Shown here: positions 11,027 to 21,800 of the stretch, one piece after another | Layout: the number at the start of each line of letters is the position of its first letter | Numbering within the stretch: the stretch's first letter is position 1 | Assembly (NCBI RefSeq): GCF_963678635.1 | Contig: NC_087071.1 | Coordinates: 8,975,842 to 9,039,841, forward strand | Source of the DNA: Symsagittifera roscoffensis | Lineage: Eukaryota; Xenacoelomorpha; Acoela; Convolutidae | DNA length: 64,000 bases | Reading direction: 5' to 3' | Notes under the pieces: model-generated | What the model was told of the DNA's origin: nothing | Databases searched by the model: none | The model's input: only the letters and a program-made list of their open reading frames with translations | Position numbers and translations under genes: made by a program

Positions 11027-13987
11027 TCTCTATTTGTCACTTTTTAATGCCTATACTTAACTCGATTAATGCCTATACTTAACTCAATTCCTTATAGTTT
11101 TATTAACAATAATAATGACACAACACAATAAATTTCACCAGATTCTATTAAATAGTGACCACGAATCCCTGTATGTTGTCAGAGTACAGTTTGTATAAAA
11201 TTTATTCACACTAACCGAATATCGGTGGTAAGATTTGAAAACTAGCACAATATGATGTTATCAGTCAATTTAAAAGATAGTGTATTCACTACCCGATCAA
11301 GCACAGTTTATGTTGATTTAAAATCAAAAACAAATAATATATATTGACACAATATGAATGTATTATATAAAAAAACGTATGTGTCTTGTACTCTTAGTCG
11401 GTCGCAGTACAATAGTCGAACCTGTCTTTTAAAGAAAAAGTTTTCCCTGCTCGGTGCTGCACCAAACAGACAAAACTTTGAAGGCAGTAATTTTCTCAAG
11501 TGGGCGTCTATTGCACCCACCGAGTACTGTGTTACCTATCTGCCTTCGGACTGCCCGAGCTAGACCTACTAAAATCCTCAGGGCAGTCACTTTTCCCAAA
11601 AACGTATTATGTTTCAATCCACACCACTGAATCACGCTCTTTTTAATTTAGACTTAGTGTCGCGAATATCCGAGTTCGGACCTGTTTTGTATTAGTCTGG
11701 TTCTTATTGAAAGGCAAGTTACCAGTGCAGTCACTGATACCTAGCCTGTGTGCTAATAACCTAATACCTCTCACTTCTTAGTCTTTCTTTCGTCTACCTA
11801 AGTCCTTAATAAAACAATACCCCTCCGGATTGGCACAAATAGGACCCTTCCGGATTGATAGAATCTAGACCCCTCCGGATTTGGACCCCTCTGAGTTGGT
11901 TACTATAAGACCCCTCCGGATTTGGACCCCTCTGAATTAGCAACTATAAGACCCCTCCGGATTCGGACCCCTCCGGTTTTGTGGAAAGTAAACCCCTCCG
12001 GATTCGGAGCCCTTAGCTCTGTCAAAGTAGCTTTTCGTAGTTTTCTTAATTTCAGCTTATACCCCTCCGGATACGTCTGCGTTTCTTTTATGCTGTTTGA
12101 ATTAACTGGGAAGGGTATAGGGTACTTTCCTAGACCCCTCCGGATTGAAGTTAAGGCACTTATTTGACAATTCACACTAACGGTGAAGGGTCTTATCACT
12201 TGCCTAATTTCGACTCTATTATGGTTGTCTTGTGCCTTCAGCCCCCCCCCCCTTTTTGTCTAGAACTGTCCTAAGTTACTAAGTTCAATCGCTATCAATT
12301 TTTGGTAGGGGTATAAGGGTTTTTCAGAAAAATTTATAAAACGTGAAGGGTGTACCCCTCCGGATTTGTGTAATTTTGCTAAAAACAATCTCAAAAAATT
12401 TTCTCGCTCGTTTTTCCGGGAAAATTTCCCAATCCTGTCAGTAAGCTCAGCTAATCTCTGATCTATTGGTACCAAGATCAACTCGATATGCTCTGTAGTT
12501 CCAAAGTTATTAACCAAAACGTCTTTTTTCCAAACTCAAAAATTTTCTCTCTTATAGGTTCCGCCTAACTTTTTCCGCAAATCTGGTCCTTCCGACCTAA
12601 AAATTATTGATCTGAGCTCAAAAGGCCTATACTCTTCTAGTTCAATGCAAAAGACCCGATCTAAAACGCTTCTGCAGAAAAAATTTTCGAAAAACTATGC
12701 TACCTGGACCCCTCCGGATTGATGAATCCACCAAATCAAACACGTTATGTTCGATTTCTCTGCAACCCGTAAGGCTTTCGGGTAGCGGGTTTTAAAACTC
12801 GTAGATTCACTAGTGGACGTTGTCCGAACAACTATTTTTACTGTCCTAACTCAAAGATTTCAAAAAATTTTCTGATTTTATAGTGTTTCTTACTATCAAA
12901 AAATGGGAAAATTTGGTTTTTGGTACCAAACTAGTTCCAACCACTTTCGAACTAAAGTTAACCGGTTCTACTTATTACAGTAGTGCAGTTACGATGTAAC
13001 ACACTAACTTAGCGCTTTTTTCCGTTTCAAAAAATATCGATATCTCAAAAATCGCGACTAGTGGGGGGATCAAAATATCGCTATTTTGACCCTAAAAACC
13101 GGTCTGTTTTCGTTGTTTTTCGCTGAAAAACAATATAAGACTATTAATATAGGCTATATAAGTAATAATATTAGTAATACTATACCCCTCCGGGTTTGTT
13201 TATTATCCGAATTAAGGTGCTTAACTCGGACATTCGCAGTTCGGTGAAGGGTCACTAAAGTGCAGCACTGTCGAGCCCCCCACAGGTTACTATTTTACTT
13301 TTTGTACCAAAAAGGGCTACAAAACTTGTTAACGATACCCAACAGTCGATTGTTGTTGTCGTTGAGCCCCTTCTTGTTGCTCCTTGTACTGCTTGCGGGA
13401 TCGGTCTTCACCCAAGACCCTTCCGAATTGAGCGCAAATCAGCTGACCCTTCCGGATTGAGCGCAATTTATCATTAACGTGCTTAAATGCTCAAATAACC
13501 CTACAGTACAAGCCTCACAAACGGGCTACAAAACTGATCGTAACGATCCTGACTGATATAAATGCCTGTAACAACAATATATCTATCAACAACAAACGGG
13601 GGGGTTGGATCACATCTTGTCTGGGGGGATGATTTCTACTGATTTTTTTACTTTTTTACTGTTTTTGGTTTTTTCGGTTATTTTTTATGTTTTTTGTTTT
13701 TCTTGGGTACTATACTACTTTTTGTTTGGTTTTACTTATATCTTTAAGTGTTTTTGGTCACAAACCACTCAGGGGACGAGGGGACGGCCGATCCCCCCAC
13801 CCTTCCTGGTTCGTGAATTTTCGGTCTTAACTAGGTTAAAAAACTATTCACGGCAATCCGGAGGGCTCCGCGTTCCGAACTACCCTTCCGCCCCGGCGGT
13901 TTAGGCCTATTAAGGGCATTAATGTGAGCATCCGCTCGGCGCGGAGTGCTCGTCAACGGTTCCGCCGGTCATGATGTTATAAAAGAA
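11027..13987 (-). other. Non-coding 5' leader of copy A
   Basis: Nearly 3 kb between the primer-binding site and the gag start with no long minus-strand ORF. It is collinear with the copy B leader (36297-39269). Features are a dense cluster of CCCCTCCGGATT units (11820-12150), further single units near 12355, 12711 and 13184, a direct repeat of GACCCTTCCGRATTGAGCGCAA near 13417 and 13446, and G-runs near 13597-13630. The plus-strand frames here are low complexity and not supported. Confidence 0.75.
11820..12150. repeat. CCCCTCCGGATT motif cluster (copy A leader)
   Basis: About eleven full or near-full copies of CCCCTCCGGATT (variants CCCTTCCGGATT, CCCCTCTGAATT) at irregular 15-75 bp spacing. 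The RNA strand reads AATCCGGAGGGG. The same unit recurs elsewhere in the leader and once in each LTR. Confidence 0.85.
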
Positions 13988-14005
13988 TAACACCCAGGAG
14001 CGCCA
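13988..14005 (-). promoter_or_regulatory. Primer-binding-site candidate (copy A)
   Basis: On the minus strand an 18-mer beginning TGG (TGGCGCTCCTGGGTGTTA), 12 nt inside the 5' LTR. A PBS normally starts with TGG, complementary to the CCA end of a tRNA. The implied tRNA 3' end would read ...GGAGCGCCA with a G discriminator, which would suit an Arg-type tRNA, but no tRNA was checked. The same 18-mer is in copy B. The 12-nt offset is larger than usual. Confidence 0.5.
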
Positions 14006-14017
14006 TAAAAACATGTA

Positions 14018-14930
14018 TGTAACATTCGCCCGGAAGATACATATCGACGGATAACAAAACTAAGTCTTAAGACGACTGGCTAACGTCTAAACAGAGCTTT
14101 GCATGCTTTTCACCGTCTCTACCAAGCCAGTACTTTTCGGTGGTCTTTCTAACATCGGGTCGACAAAAACGTTACTGTTCTCCGGCTTCGACCAGAACGC
14201 TCAAATTAACTTAATTACATGCAAATAGTGAGCTCATGGCTGGGTCTCAGTATCCCCAGACCACGAGGTCACTCCTAAAAACAGGGCTACTACTTATTAT
14301 ATTACTATGGTTTTTGTTCAGTAGATAAAAATCATCATCTCCGTCGAAGATGGATCAACCCTTTCCCCCAACTCCTAGCACCTCATCCTTGTCAAAACTA
14401 ATCCAAATATCAATTAAATTCAAGTCAGGACATGACAGGATGCTAAAAGTTCACACGAGTCAATAAAAGTTTTCCGTCCCGAGACCCTTCCGGATTCTTG
14501 AATCCGGTGAATCAAGCCCGTTGATCTCGATTTCTTCCCAATCCGGAAGGCTGATTTCTTACCCTTCACCGTTGTTCGCAACGGCCTTGCAACTATTGTA
14601 GCAGCACAATAGTTGCAACTCGGAACGTTTTCTGCAATCTGCTGCTGTTTTTCTTATCACGATTGTCGTTGCTATCGTCAGCGCAACTAATGTTGTTGTG
14701 TTTCTTCTCTCGTTTCTTGTTAAAATGGCCGTTTCAGCATTTCTCAGAAATGTGACGTCATCATTCGAATTTTTGAAAATTTAAAATACTAGAATATTCC
14801 AGCCCTCACCGTTTGGCTAAACGTTCCAATAACGCCCTTAGTTCTTAAAAACCACCAATCCGGAAGGCTTACTGCTAAAATTCCGAAATCTGCAGAGATT
14901 GCATTTTGGCCATTCTGGTCGAATGTCACA
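14018..14930 (-). repeat. 5' LTR of copy A
   Basis: 913 bp, starting TGTAACATTCG and ending CGAATGTCACA on the plus strand. It has TG...CA ends with an imperfect 11-bp terminal inverted repeat. It matches the two copy B LTRs over its full length but with more differences than those two have from each other. It contains the 13-bp-stem hairpin at 14587-14618 and one CCCTTCCGGATT unit. Confidence 0.9.
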
Positions 14931-14934
14931 GAGA

Positions 14935-15047
14935 ACTGGCTTTGGCAGAGACGGTGAAAAGCATGTAGAGCTGTGTTTAGACACTAGCCAGTCGTTTTAG
15001 AACCTAGCTTTTTTCCCCTCGATGTGTACTTCCGGGCGAATGTTACA
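14935..15047 (+). repeat. Inverted fragment of a related LTR
   Basis: About 113 bp that is a diverged reverse complement of the first 113 bp of the copy A LTR, ending ...CGAATGTTACA at 15047. It lies 4 bp outside the copy A 5' LTR. The simplest reading is that copy A inserted into an older LTR of the same family in the opposite orientation. Confidence 0.75.
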
Positions 15048-15613
15048 TTCAGGATGCTCTAGCCCTAAAAATTTTCTGAATAAGCTTTTTCTGAATAAAT
15101 TTGTGCTCGTTTACCGAGGAACTCAGGGCAGGTAGTTTTGTTATGCAGAGAATGTCCCTCGCAATACAGGTTGCGATCGCTTCCTGTGTACTCGGCACTA
15201 TAAATGATAAAACTACTTACAAAGAGTTTTTTTTATAGAGCCAAGGGAACAAAAGCGCAGCTTTATATGTGTATATGGTAGGCCCGTAGCTTTATAGCAG
15301 GTCAGTCTTTTTGAGTCACCTTCAACTCCAGTTTATTCTGTGCGGTGTAAGTTTTCTCAATCTGGTTGGCTTTCTTCCCAACCATCTGACACTCTTCAGT
15401 TCTGTCGAAGATTTTGACTGAATAATGTGATGAAGGGACTCCTGACTGTAACCTCAGTTACTCTGATACTTTCGACCTTTTGATTCTTGAAAAAACTCGC
15501 GTTGGGAGGCTTGATGATTTCAAATTTCTCGGATGACAGCCTCTTTTCCTGGTCACCTGTTGATTTTTTTTTGTTTTCCCTGAGCTGCTTATTCTTTTGC
15601 TGCTTTCGGTTAT
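15048..15613. other. Flank between copies A and B
   Basis: No gene recognised. Positions about 15300-15500 are similar on the same strand to 44800-44960, sharing CCAACCATCTGAC, a GTAAC..AGTTAC stretch and ATGATGAAGG. It is therefore an old repeat or a duplicated sequence. Confidence 0.45.
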
Positions 15614-16533
15614 TGTAACATTCGCCCGGAAGATACATATCGACGGATAACAAAACTAAGTCTTAAGACGACTGGCTAGCGTCTAAACAGAGCTTTGCAT
15701 GTTTTTCACCGTCTCTACCAAGCCAGTACTTTTCGGTGGTCTTTTCTAACATCGGGTCGACAAAAACGTTACTGTTCTCCGGCTTCGACCAGAACGCTCA
15801 AATTAACTGAATTACATGCAAAAATAGTGAGCTCATGGCTGGGTCTCAGTATCCCCAGACCACGAGGTCACTCCTAAAAACAGGGCTACTACTTATTATA
15901 TTACTATTGTTTTTGTTCAGTAGATAAAAATCATCATCTCCATCGAAGATGGATCAACCCTTCCCCCCCCCCCCCCAACTCTTAGCACCTCATCCTTGTC
16001 AAAACTAATCCAAATATCAACTAAATTCAAGTCAGGACATGACAGGATGCTAAAAGTTCATATGAGTCAATAAAAGTTTTCCGCCCCGAGACCCTTCCGG
16101 ATTCTTGAATCCGCTGAATCAAGCCCGTTGATCTTGATTTCTTCCTAATCCGGAAGGCTGGTTTCTTACCCTTCACCGTTGTTTGCAACGGCCTTGCAAC
16201 TATTGTAGCAGCACAATAGTTGCAACTCGGAACGTTCTCTGCAATCTGCTGCTGTTTTTCAATCACGATTCTCGTTGTTCTCGTCAGCGCAACTAACGTT
16301 GTTGTTGTTCTCTCGTTTTTTGTTAAAATGGCCGTTTCAGCATTTCTCAGAAATGTGACGTCATCATTCGAATTTTTGAAATTTTAAAATACTAGAATAT
16401 TCCAGCCTTCACCGTTTGGCTAAACGTTCCAATAACATCCTTAGTTCATAAAAACCACCAACCCGGAAGGCTTACTGCTAAAATTCCGAATTCTGCAGAG
16501 ATTGCATTTTTCACATTCTGGTCGAATGTCACA
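15614..16533 (-). repeat. 3' LTR of copy B
   Basis: 920 bp, TGTAACATTCG...CGAATGTCACA on the plus strand. Near-identical to 42942-43853, apart from a 14-C run at 15963-15976 where the partner has a short C stretch. Contains the conserved hairpin at 16194-16225. Confidence 0.93.
16194..16225. other. Conserved LTR hairpin
   Basis: Perfect 13-bp inverted repeat, arm TTGCAACTATTGT, loop AGCAGC, then the complementary arm. Identical in all three LTRs (also 14587-14618 and 43514-43545). It could be an RNA stem in U3/R or a palindromic protein site. Confidence 0.75.
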
Positions 16534-16547
16534 TACTCCCCGGACAG
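16534..16547 (-). promoter_or_regulatory. Polypurine-tract candidate next to the 3' LTR
   Basis: The minus strand reads GTCCGGGGAGTA directly before the LTR start TGTGACATTCG. This is where a plus-strand primer lies in LTR retroelements. It is short and only partly purine. The 10-mer GTCCGGGGAG also occurs four times inside pol in each copy. Confidence 0.4.
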
Positions 16548-17350
16548 TCCGGTCAATGTCCTCATTGAATCGCGCAATGTTCTAAATGGTTACAGTGTCA
16601 TCGAACAGAATTTGCAAAATGCACGAAATTACTTTTATCTACGTCACATCGACTCACTGCAGAATATAAATGGCATCATACTACATCACTATAGCCTTCA
16701 AATTCTTTCATTAATCTGCACATTGAGGATATGACTTAAGATAAAACATATTTTCTGACTTCCAGTGTCAATGTCCCGATTGAAACTTTTTCTCTTAGAT
16801 TTAAAAGGTGCTGGCTTGCAGGACAGTCCTGCCAACCAACAAGCTAAAATTATCCTATTATGCTCCTTCCCTTCGGAAATCTTGCTTGTTTATTGTCCTG
16901 AATATTAAAACTAAGAAACTTTGTGGTTAGAAAGAACAATGAAACAATCTCCCTCTTCGAGAGATTACTCAAGCCTTCCACATCACCACAAAGTGATCAG
17001 TTTTCCTAAGTGATTAAAAGAATCATGCAGGCTGGAATATTTAAATATACTCTTCCCTCAAGCCTTTCTAAATAAATAATAAGTGAGTGTCTCTAAAGCC
17101 ACTTCAACTAAAATCAAAATGCAAATTTATAAATGCAACAATTTCAAAACTCAACTAAATGTTTCAGTTTTCAATTACAACTTGGTTGCTTGGTTTCTCA
17201 CTTGAGTTTTTCACACACATAAAACAATTCTGAGTTTTGACTTTTCTTCATCATCCCTTTGTTCTCTTCTTTTTCGTCGTTTAGAAGTTCTAAAACTTCT
17301 AAATTCTTCTAATTTTCTTTCTTGCTGCCTCTCGTTTTCTCGACCATTCG
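16534..17350 (-). other. 3' untranslated region of copy B
   Basis: About 820 bp between the last ORF and the 3' LTR. AT-rich towards 17350. No ORF or clear signal beyond the polypurine candidate at its left end. Confidence 0.5.
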
Positions 17351-18811
17351 TCAATGCTCCATTTCCTCCTCCTGTGACACTGACTCCGCACTTTCGGTTT
17401 CCGTGTCTTGTAGCACGTCATTGACTATCCTGACGCTGTTGGAAGCCGTCCTCCAACACTTCTGCTCTTCCACCCTCTGTTTACAGCAAGGTAGGGGATC
17501 CACGTTTGATTCTCTGTTTCTACAGAAGCTGTTGTGGAGACACAACGTCACGTTTCTCTCCAAATCTTCTTTCAGCATCTCTGCCTTCTCATTTCCACTA
17601 CGCTCGCTCGTCCTGGAAATTCTTTTCACAGCGGTGGTCACTGCATTCCGATGAGTCACGAAAGCTCGCTTGAAAGCTCCTGCCCCAATGTCCAGCTGAT
17701 ATTCACTGTACACTCTGCCATGTTTCGACATATGCTTTTTCGCATACTCGTACAACCATGCAGTCATGTTAGCTCTGAACCATGGCATCAATCGTTTTCT
17801 TGCCCATATCTTCTTCACTTCCATCGGAATGTTTAGAACTTTGCACATTGTCTCAAAAAGATCTAAATCTTTCAGACAATCTAATTTCCGCAATTGTTCT
17901 CTCGTTGGTGCCTCTTGTCTATTATTTTCTCTCACATGAGCTTCCATCCATCGTATCGCCATCATAACTCCCACTATCACTATTGTTATGGGCTGTGATG
18001 AATCTGGTAAACCCATGGAGAGCAGCTCTCCAGAGTCCCAGATCAACATCAGATTACTACGCTTGGGATACCACCAGGTCTGCAGCAAGCAGTGGCAAGG
18101 AAACTCATCATGCGTCAACATGATGCTCCTCCAATTACGTTTTCCCGAAGCTTCCAGCAATGGTTCCACTTCCATCATCACTCGGTGGATTTCATCATTC
18201 TCATCTACTGCATTGTAATCTGTGACAGTTGATCCTCCCTGTTTCTGTTTTTCGAAGTCACTGAAGTTCCCGCTCACATATCCCATGAACTTCTTTCCTA
18301 GTATTGACTCCAACTCTTCTTTGGTTCTCTCTGGAATTGTTGAGAACATCTTACATAGTAACTCGTAAGACTTTTCAGACATCCTCGCTAATCTCACACA
18401 CTTCGGCACTGAGAAGGCTTGATCCACAATCGTTCTTGTACTCTTTACGTCCACAGCTACGAAATGTACAGGATATCTGCTCTTGCACATTGGAGCCAAC
18501 GTTGAGCCCACCAAATATCGTGCTCCTGATGGTCTACAATAAGTTTCGCTGTGTCTGATGTTCATCTCTGTTTCGATTGCTTCCCTCCATTTTCCTATAT
18601 ACTTCTGCTCAGTCTGCAGAACTCCTGGGAATACTTCTACGCTGATGGCTGTGACCATCTCATGTTTCTGTTCTAGATTCAATAGTGACTCTAAAGAACC
18701 AAACATGCTGTAGAATCCTGGTGCTGTCACTAGATTCACATCGGTTCCTCCATGGCAATCCGCTATCAGTTCCGTTTCCGTTCTTGCTTTCATCACTACA
18801 TTTCCAAACAA
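17351..18811 (-). CDS. C-terminal part of the second giant ORF (unknown function)
   Basis: 486 residues with no recognised family. It overlaps the end of the 2051-aa frame by 152 bp and lies +1 relative to it. The overlap start (a TTG codon, then FGNVVMKARTE) reads as a natural continuation of upstream TQATLIV, while the 2051-aa frame turns low-complexity there, so a frame change near 18800 is likely. Visible: one short hydrophobic segment (ITIVIVGVMMAIRW), Cys pairs near the end (DPLPCCKQ), and an acidic C-terminus (SVSQEEEMEH). The segment begins CHGGTDVNLVTAPGF. No signal peptide. It could be a damaged 3' end or a product reached by +1 frameshifting. Confidence 0.6.
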   Translation of the reverse strand: MFGNVVMKARTETELIADCHGGTDVNLVTAPGFYSMFGSLESLLNLEQKHEMVTAISVEVFPGVLQTEQKYIGKWREAIETEMNIRHSETYCRPSGARYLVGSTLAPMCKSRYPVHFVAVDVKSTRTIVDQAFSVPKCVRLARMSEKSYELLCKMFSTIPERTKEELESILGKKFMGYVSGNFSDFEKQKQGGSTVTDYNAVDENDEIHRVMMEVEPLLEASGKRNWRSIMLTHDEFPCHCLLQTWWYPKRSNLMLIWDSGELLSMGLPDSSQPITIVIVGVMMAIRWMEAHVRENNRQEAPTREQLRKLDCLKDLDLFETMCKVLNIPMEVKKIWARKRLMPWFRANMTAWLYEYAKKHMSKHGRVYSEYQLDIGAGAFKRAFVTHRNAVTTAVKRISRTSERSGNEKAEMLKEDLERNVTLCLHNSFCRNRESNVDPLPCCKQRVEEQKCWRTASNSVRIVNDVLQDTETESAESVSQEEEMEH

Positions 18812-21800
18812 TAAGTGTTGCTTGTGTCAACTGCTTGTGTTGTTTCTCCAGGGTTTTCACACAGTCTAGACTTCCACAAACGTGACCCTCTAGTCCACAG
18901 ACTTCCGCCAGACAGCTACCAGGTTTGACCCAGTCTTCTGGTCCCCAGCCAGGCAACTCCACTTTATCTTCTCCGTTGCTCTTAGAGGCTGTTATCATCA
19001 CATTATATATGATGTTGAGGTCACGCAGGTTACAGTCTGCATTCAGTTCCCTCTGTATGTCTTGTGTCGCCCGTAATATTGAGTCAGCGTTGGGACTAGG
19101 ACACCATGATGGTCTCATCAATTCCCACACTGCCATCAAGCTCGTTCTCAGTAATTCATCTGAGAATCCCAACCCAAACTCCACCCTCTTGTCGGATTTT
19201 GGTACTGAAGGTGCAGTCACCTCTTCTTCCAAGACCAGTCCCAATTTGGCCTGTGAATTGTTGACGCTTTTAATCGTTACAATTCTGGACGTCCAGAATC
19301 TTAGTAACACCGCCTGCTCATAATCAAAGAAGCAATCACGTATGTCTTCACTCAGGAAAGGATTGTACGCTATCCCTAAGATCCCAGATACATAGCTATA
19401 TGACTCCTTCTTGATCGGTCCACAGTATTCACTGGACTTCGGCAATGCTCCCATAGATTCTTTAGTGAGTCTCAGCTCCTTGTTTGAGAATCTTCTGATC
19501 TCATCTATCTTTTTCATCGGTTCCAATTCTTCAGGTTCTTTCATGTTCACCCTCATCGGTTTACTTTGCTGCATGTCCAGCAGTGCTAGCAAGAACAAGG
19601 CTTTCGTTCGCTCATCGCCTTCCCTCAACATTTTAACACAAGTGTTTAATGCAGGTACTGAAATCTGCTCTATCAGGAATCTAATGAAACAGAGAGCATC
19701 TCTCCGCTTCGCACACGCTACTGCTGCTCCCTCCTGGACTATCAGATCCCTCAGATTCGTCATAAGGAACACCTTTTCTTCTTTCGACCTTTTTCTTTCT
19801 TCTGAATCATATTCTTCGCGAGTCAGTCCCATCATGCACCAGGCGAACCTGAGTTGTAACTCTGTCCTTACGTAAGGCACTGCCACGAGAGCATGTATTC
19901 TTGGCGTAGTCCTCATTTCTTCTTCGAAATACCTCAATACTACTGCTTTCCATGGAAGGCTCACTAACTGCTCGATCGTCTCCGCCTGTACGTCAGATGA
20001 CGCCAAAGTTCCATACGCCTTCTGCTTGAGGGTGGTGCCTTGCAACATTGTTTCCAAATAACCCTCCATGGCTTTTTCTTCTTCCAGGGCCATTACATAC
20101 CCTCTAATCGAGTTTCGGTATTCCAACATCTCCATGTATCCACCGGTGGGTTCATCTATCGACAATGTCTCAGACACTGTTAGTCTGTTGTATTCCACTG
20201 GTGTTAGTTGTCCTGCAACACTTCCCTTTCCATGATTCATGGGAGATGGTTTGAAGTCCCTCATTTTACTCTCTCCACATTGACTGAGTATTTCCATTTC
20301 TAAAGTTGCTCCAGTCAGAGTGCGGTCACTCCTTTTGGATTTATAACCGGTTGACTTTATTCCCGCCATGAGAATGGGTGGCACCATCGCTATATCAGTT
20401 AATATTCTATCTGTGCCAGACAATTGATAATCACCTTGCCCCAAATCCATGACTTCTTCGACTCGCTTCCTTTTCGCTGAGTTACCAGCTTTCATCGATA
20501 TTTCTGAATCCACTTTCGTCTTTCCAATTCTCCTCGGCATCACTCTACTGCCTAACTTCATTTTCATCGCATTGATTTTATCAATCACCATTTTCGACCG
20601 CATCGTTCCTCTCCTGGTCCTTGACAGGTACACCACCTCTCCTTCATCGTCCTGCGGTGTCATCTTGATGGGAGAATTCGCTTCACTCTCATCAGTGGCT
20701 GAGTCGATCACCAACTCACTCATTCTCCCTTCACACTCATCAAGCTTGTCAAGTACTTCTCTCATCAAGGGTTGATTGAGACCTGTTTTGAGGATGGATT
20801 GGGTCCCATAGCTCTGAACCACAGTCCAGACTTCTTCCATGAACGCCACTCTGTCCAGCTTACATCCCGTCCTACTCTCGTGGTCTCGGTGATGTACTTC
20901 CCATTCTTCTTCGGGCAGCGTTACCAAGAAAGGTACTCTGGCTGAGGCCTCTATTCTTCTCCTCCGAGGTGATTCCGTGAGGATTCTCTGGTCGTTATTT
21001 CTTGAATTGCCAGGAGAGCTGCTCTCCGGCAAATTCCGTTTCATTTCCTCAAAGGCTGACGGAGGTTCCAGTGTCGAGATGCCTTCATCCGCTGGCTCAG
21101 TCGTTTCCAACGTGTCTGCATTATTCTCAAGATCACTGAAGATATTGAAATCCAGGCTGGATGTTCCTCCTGTCGATGCCCTGTCGTCTTCCCCACCAGC
21201 TTGATCTTGTTGCATGGGTTCTTCAGTCTGACGGCTTCCACCCTGTCTGTCATCTCCTTCTGACTTATCCTTATTCGAGTTCGATGGTCCTTGTTCGTCA
21301 TTGTCGGCTTCTTCATGGAATCTCGGTATGAGCAATGTACCGGCCGATTTATCTTCCTCTTCTCCATGGACCACTTTGATTTCTTCGCAGCCGAAGGGTG
21401 CTAGGAAAGTTCTCGTCTGCAATACTCCTCCAACTTTCATCTCCTTCCTCACACTGGTCAGGATCAATGAGGCTTCAGGCAATTCTGTCCTGCCTCTCAT
21501 TCTCATCGGAGCTAAGCCTAGTCCCTTCCATTCCTCATCAAATCTTCCAGGCTTGGGAGTAGCGGCGTTGCTTATTCGCCTTCTCGTCGCTTGATCCGTG
21601 TACGCAAATCGTGTGTACTGTAACACGGCGGCATTTCTCCCCACGAAGCATGGATCCATCGTCACCGAGAAATTCCCTACTCTCCTTTCATTGGTTTCGA
21701 ATGCTCTCAATCTAGGAGTTTGTACTACGGAGACTGCTCCGAGCAGCATCCTTCTTATCAGAGGGAATTCAGGGATTGCCTCCGGTAGCTTCTTGTAATC

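Larger units (their letters stand above)
1..14930 (-). mobile_element. Giant Ty3/Gypsy-like LTR retrotransposon, copy A (truncated by window edge)
   Basis: Read on the minus strand this copy runs 5' LTR, primer-binding-site candidate, 3-kb leader, gag, protease, RT, RNase H, integrase plus macrodomain-like tail, then the start of a second long ORF that leaves the window. Order PR-RT-RH-IN is diagnostic of Ty3/Gypsy. It is collinear with copy B (15614-43853), offset about 25.19 kb at the integrase and 25.27 kb at gag. Copy A is badly damaged: in-frame stops in gag (9557), after capsid (8672) and before protease (7616), frameshifts near 7370 and 6700, a deletion of about 75 bp in RT near 6470 and a 15-bp deletion in RNase H near 5700. 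Its 3' LTR and target-site duplication are outside the window. Confidence 0.93.

Noticed and set aside
11820-12150. CRISPR-like array
   Set aside because: Units are 12-14 bp at irregular spacing in a eukaryotic retrotransposon leader, without cas genes.
13605-13904. 99-aa plus-strand ORF rich in Phe/Leu/Val
   Set aside because: It comes from a T-rich stretch of the leader and is broken in copy B.
14018-15047. A 1-kb DNA transposon with 113-bp terminal inverted repeats
   Set aside because: The other two LTR copies lack the inverted right end and instead flank retrotransposon coding sequence, so an LTR next to an inverted fragment explains it better.
15963-15976. 14-C run in the 3' LTR as a functional element
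   Set aside because: Absent from the other LTRs; likely slippage or a sequencing artefact.
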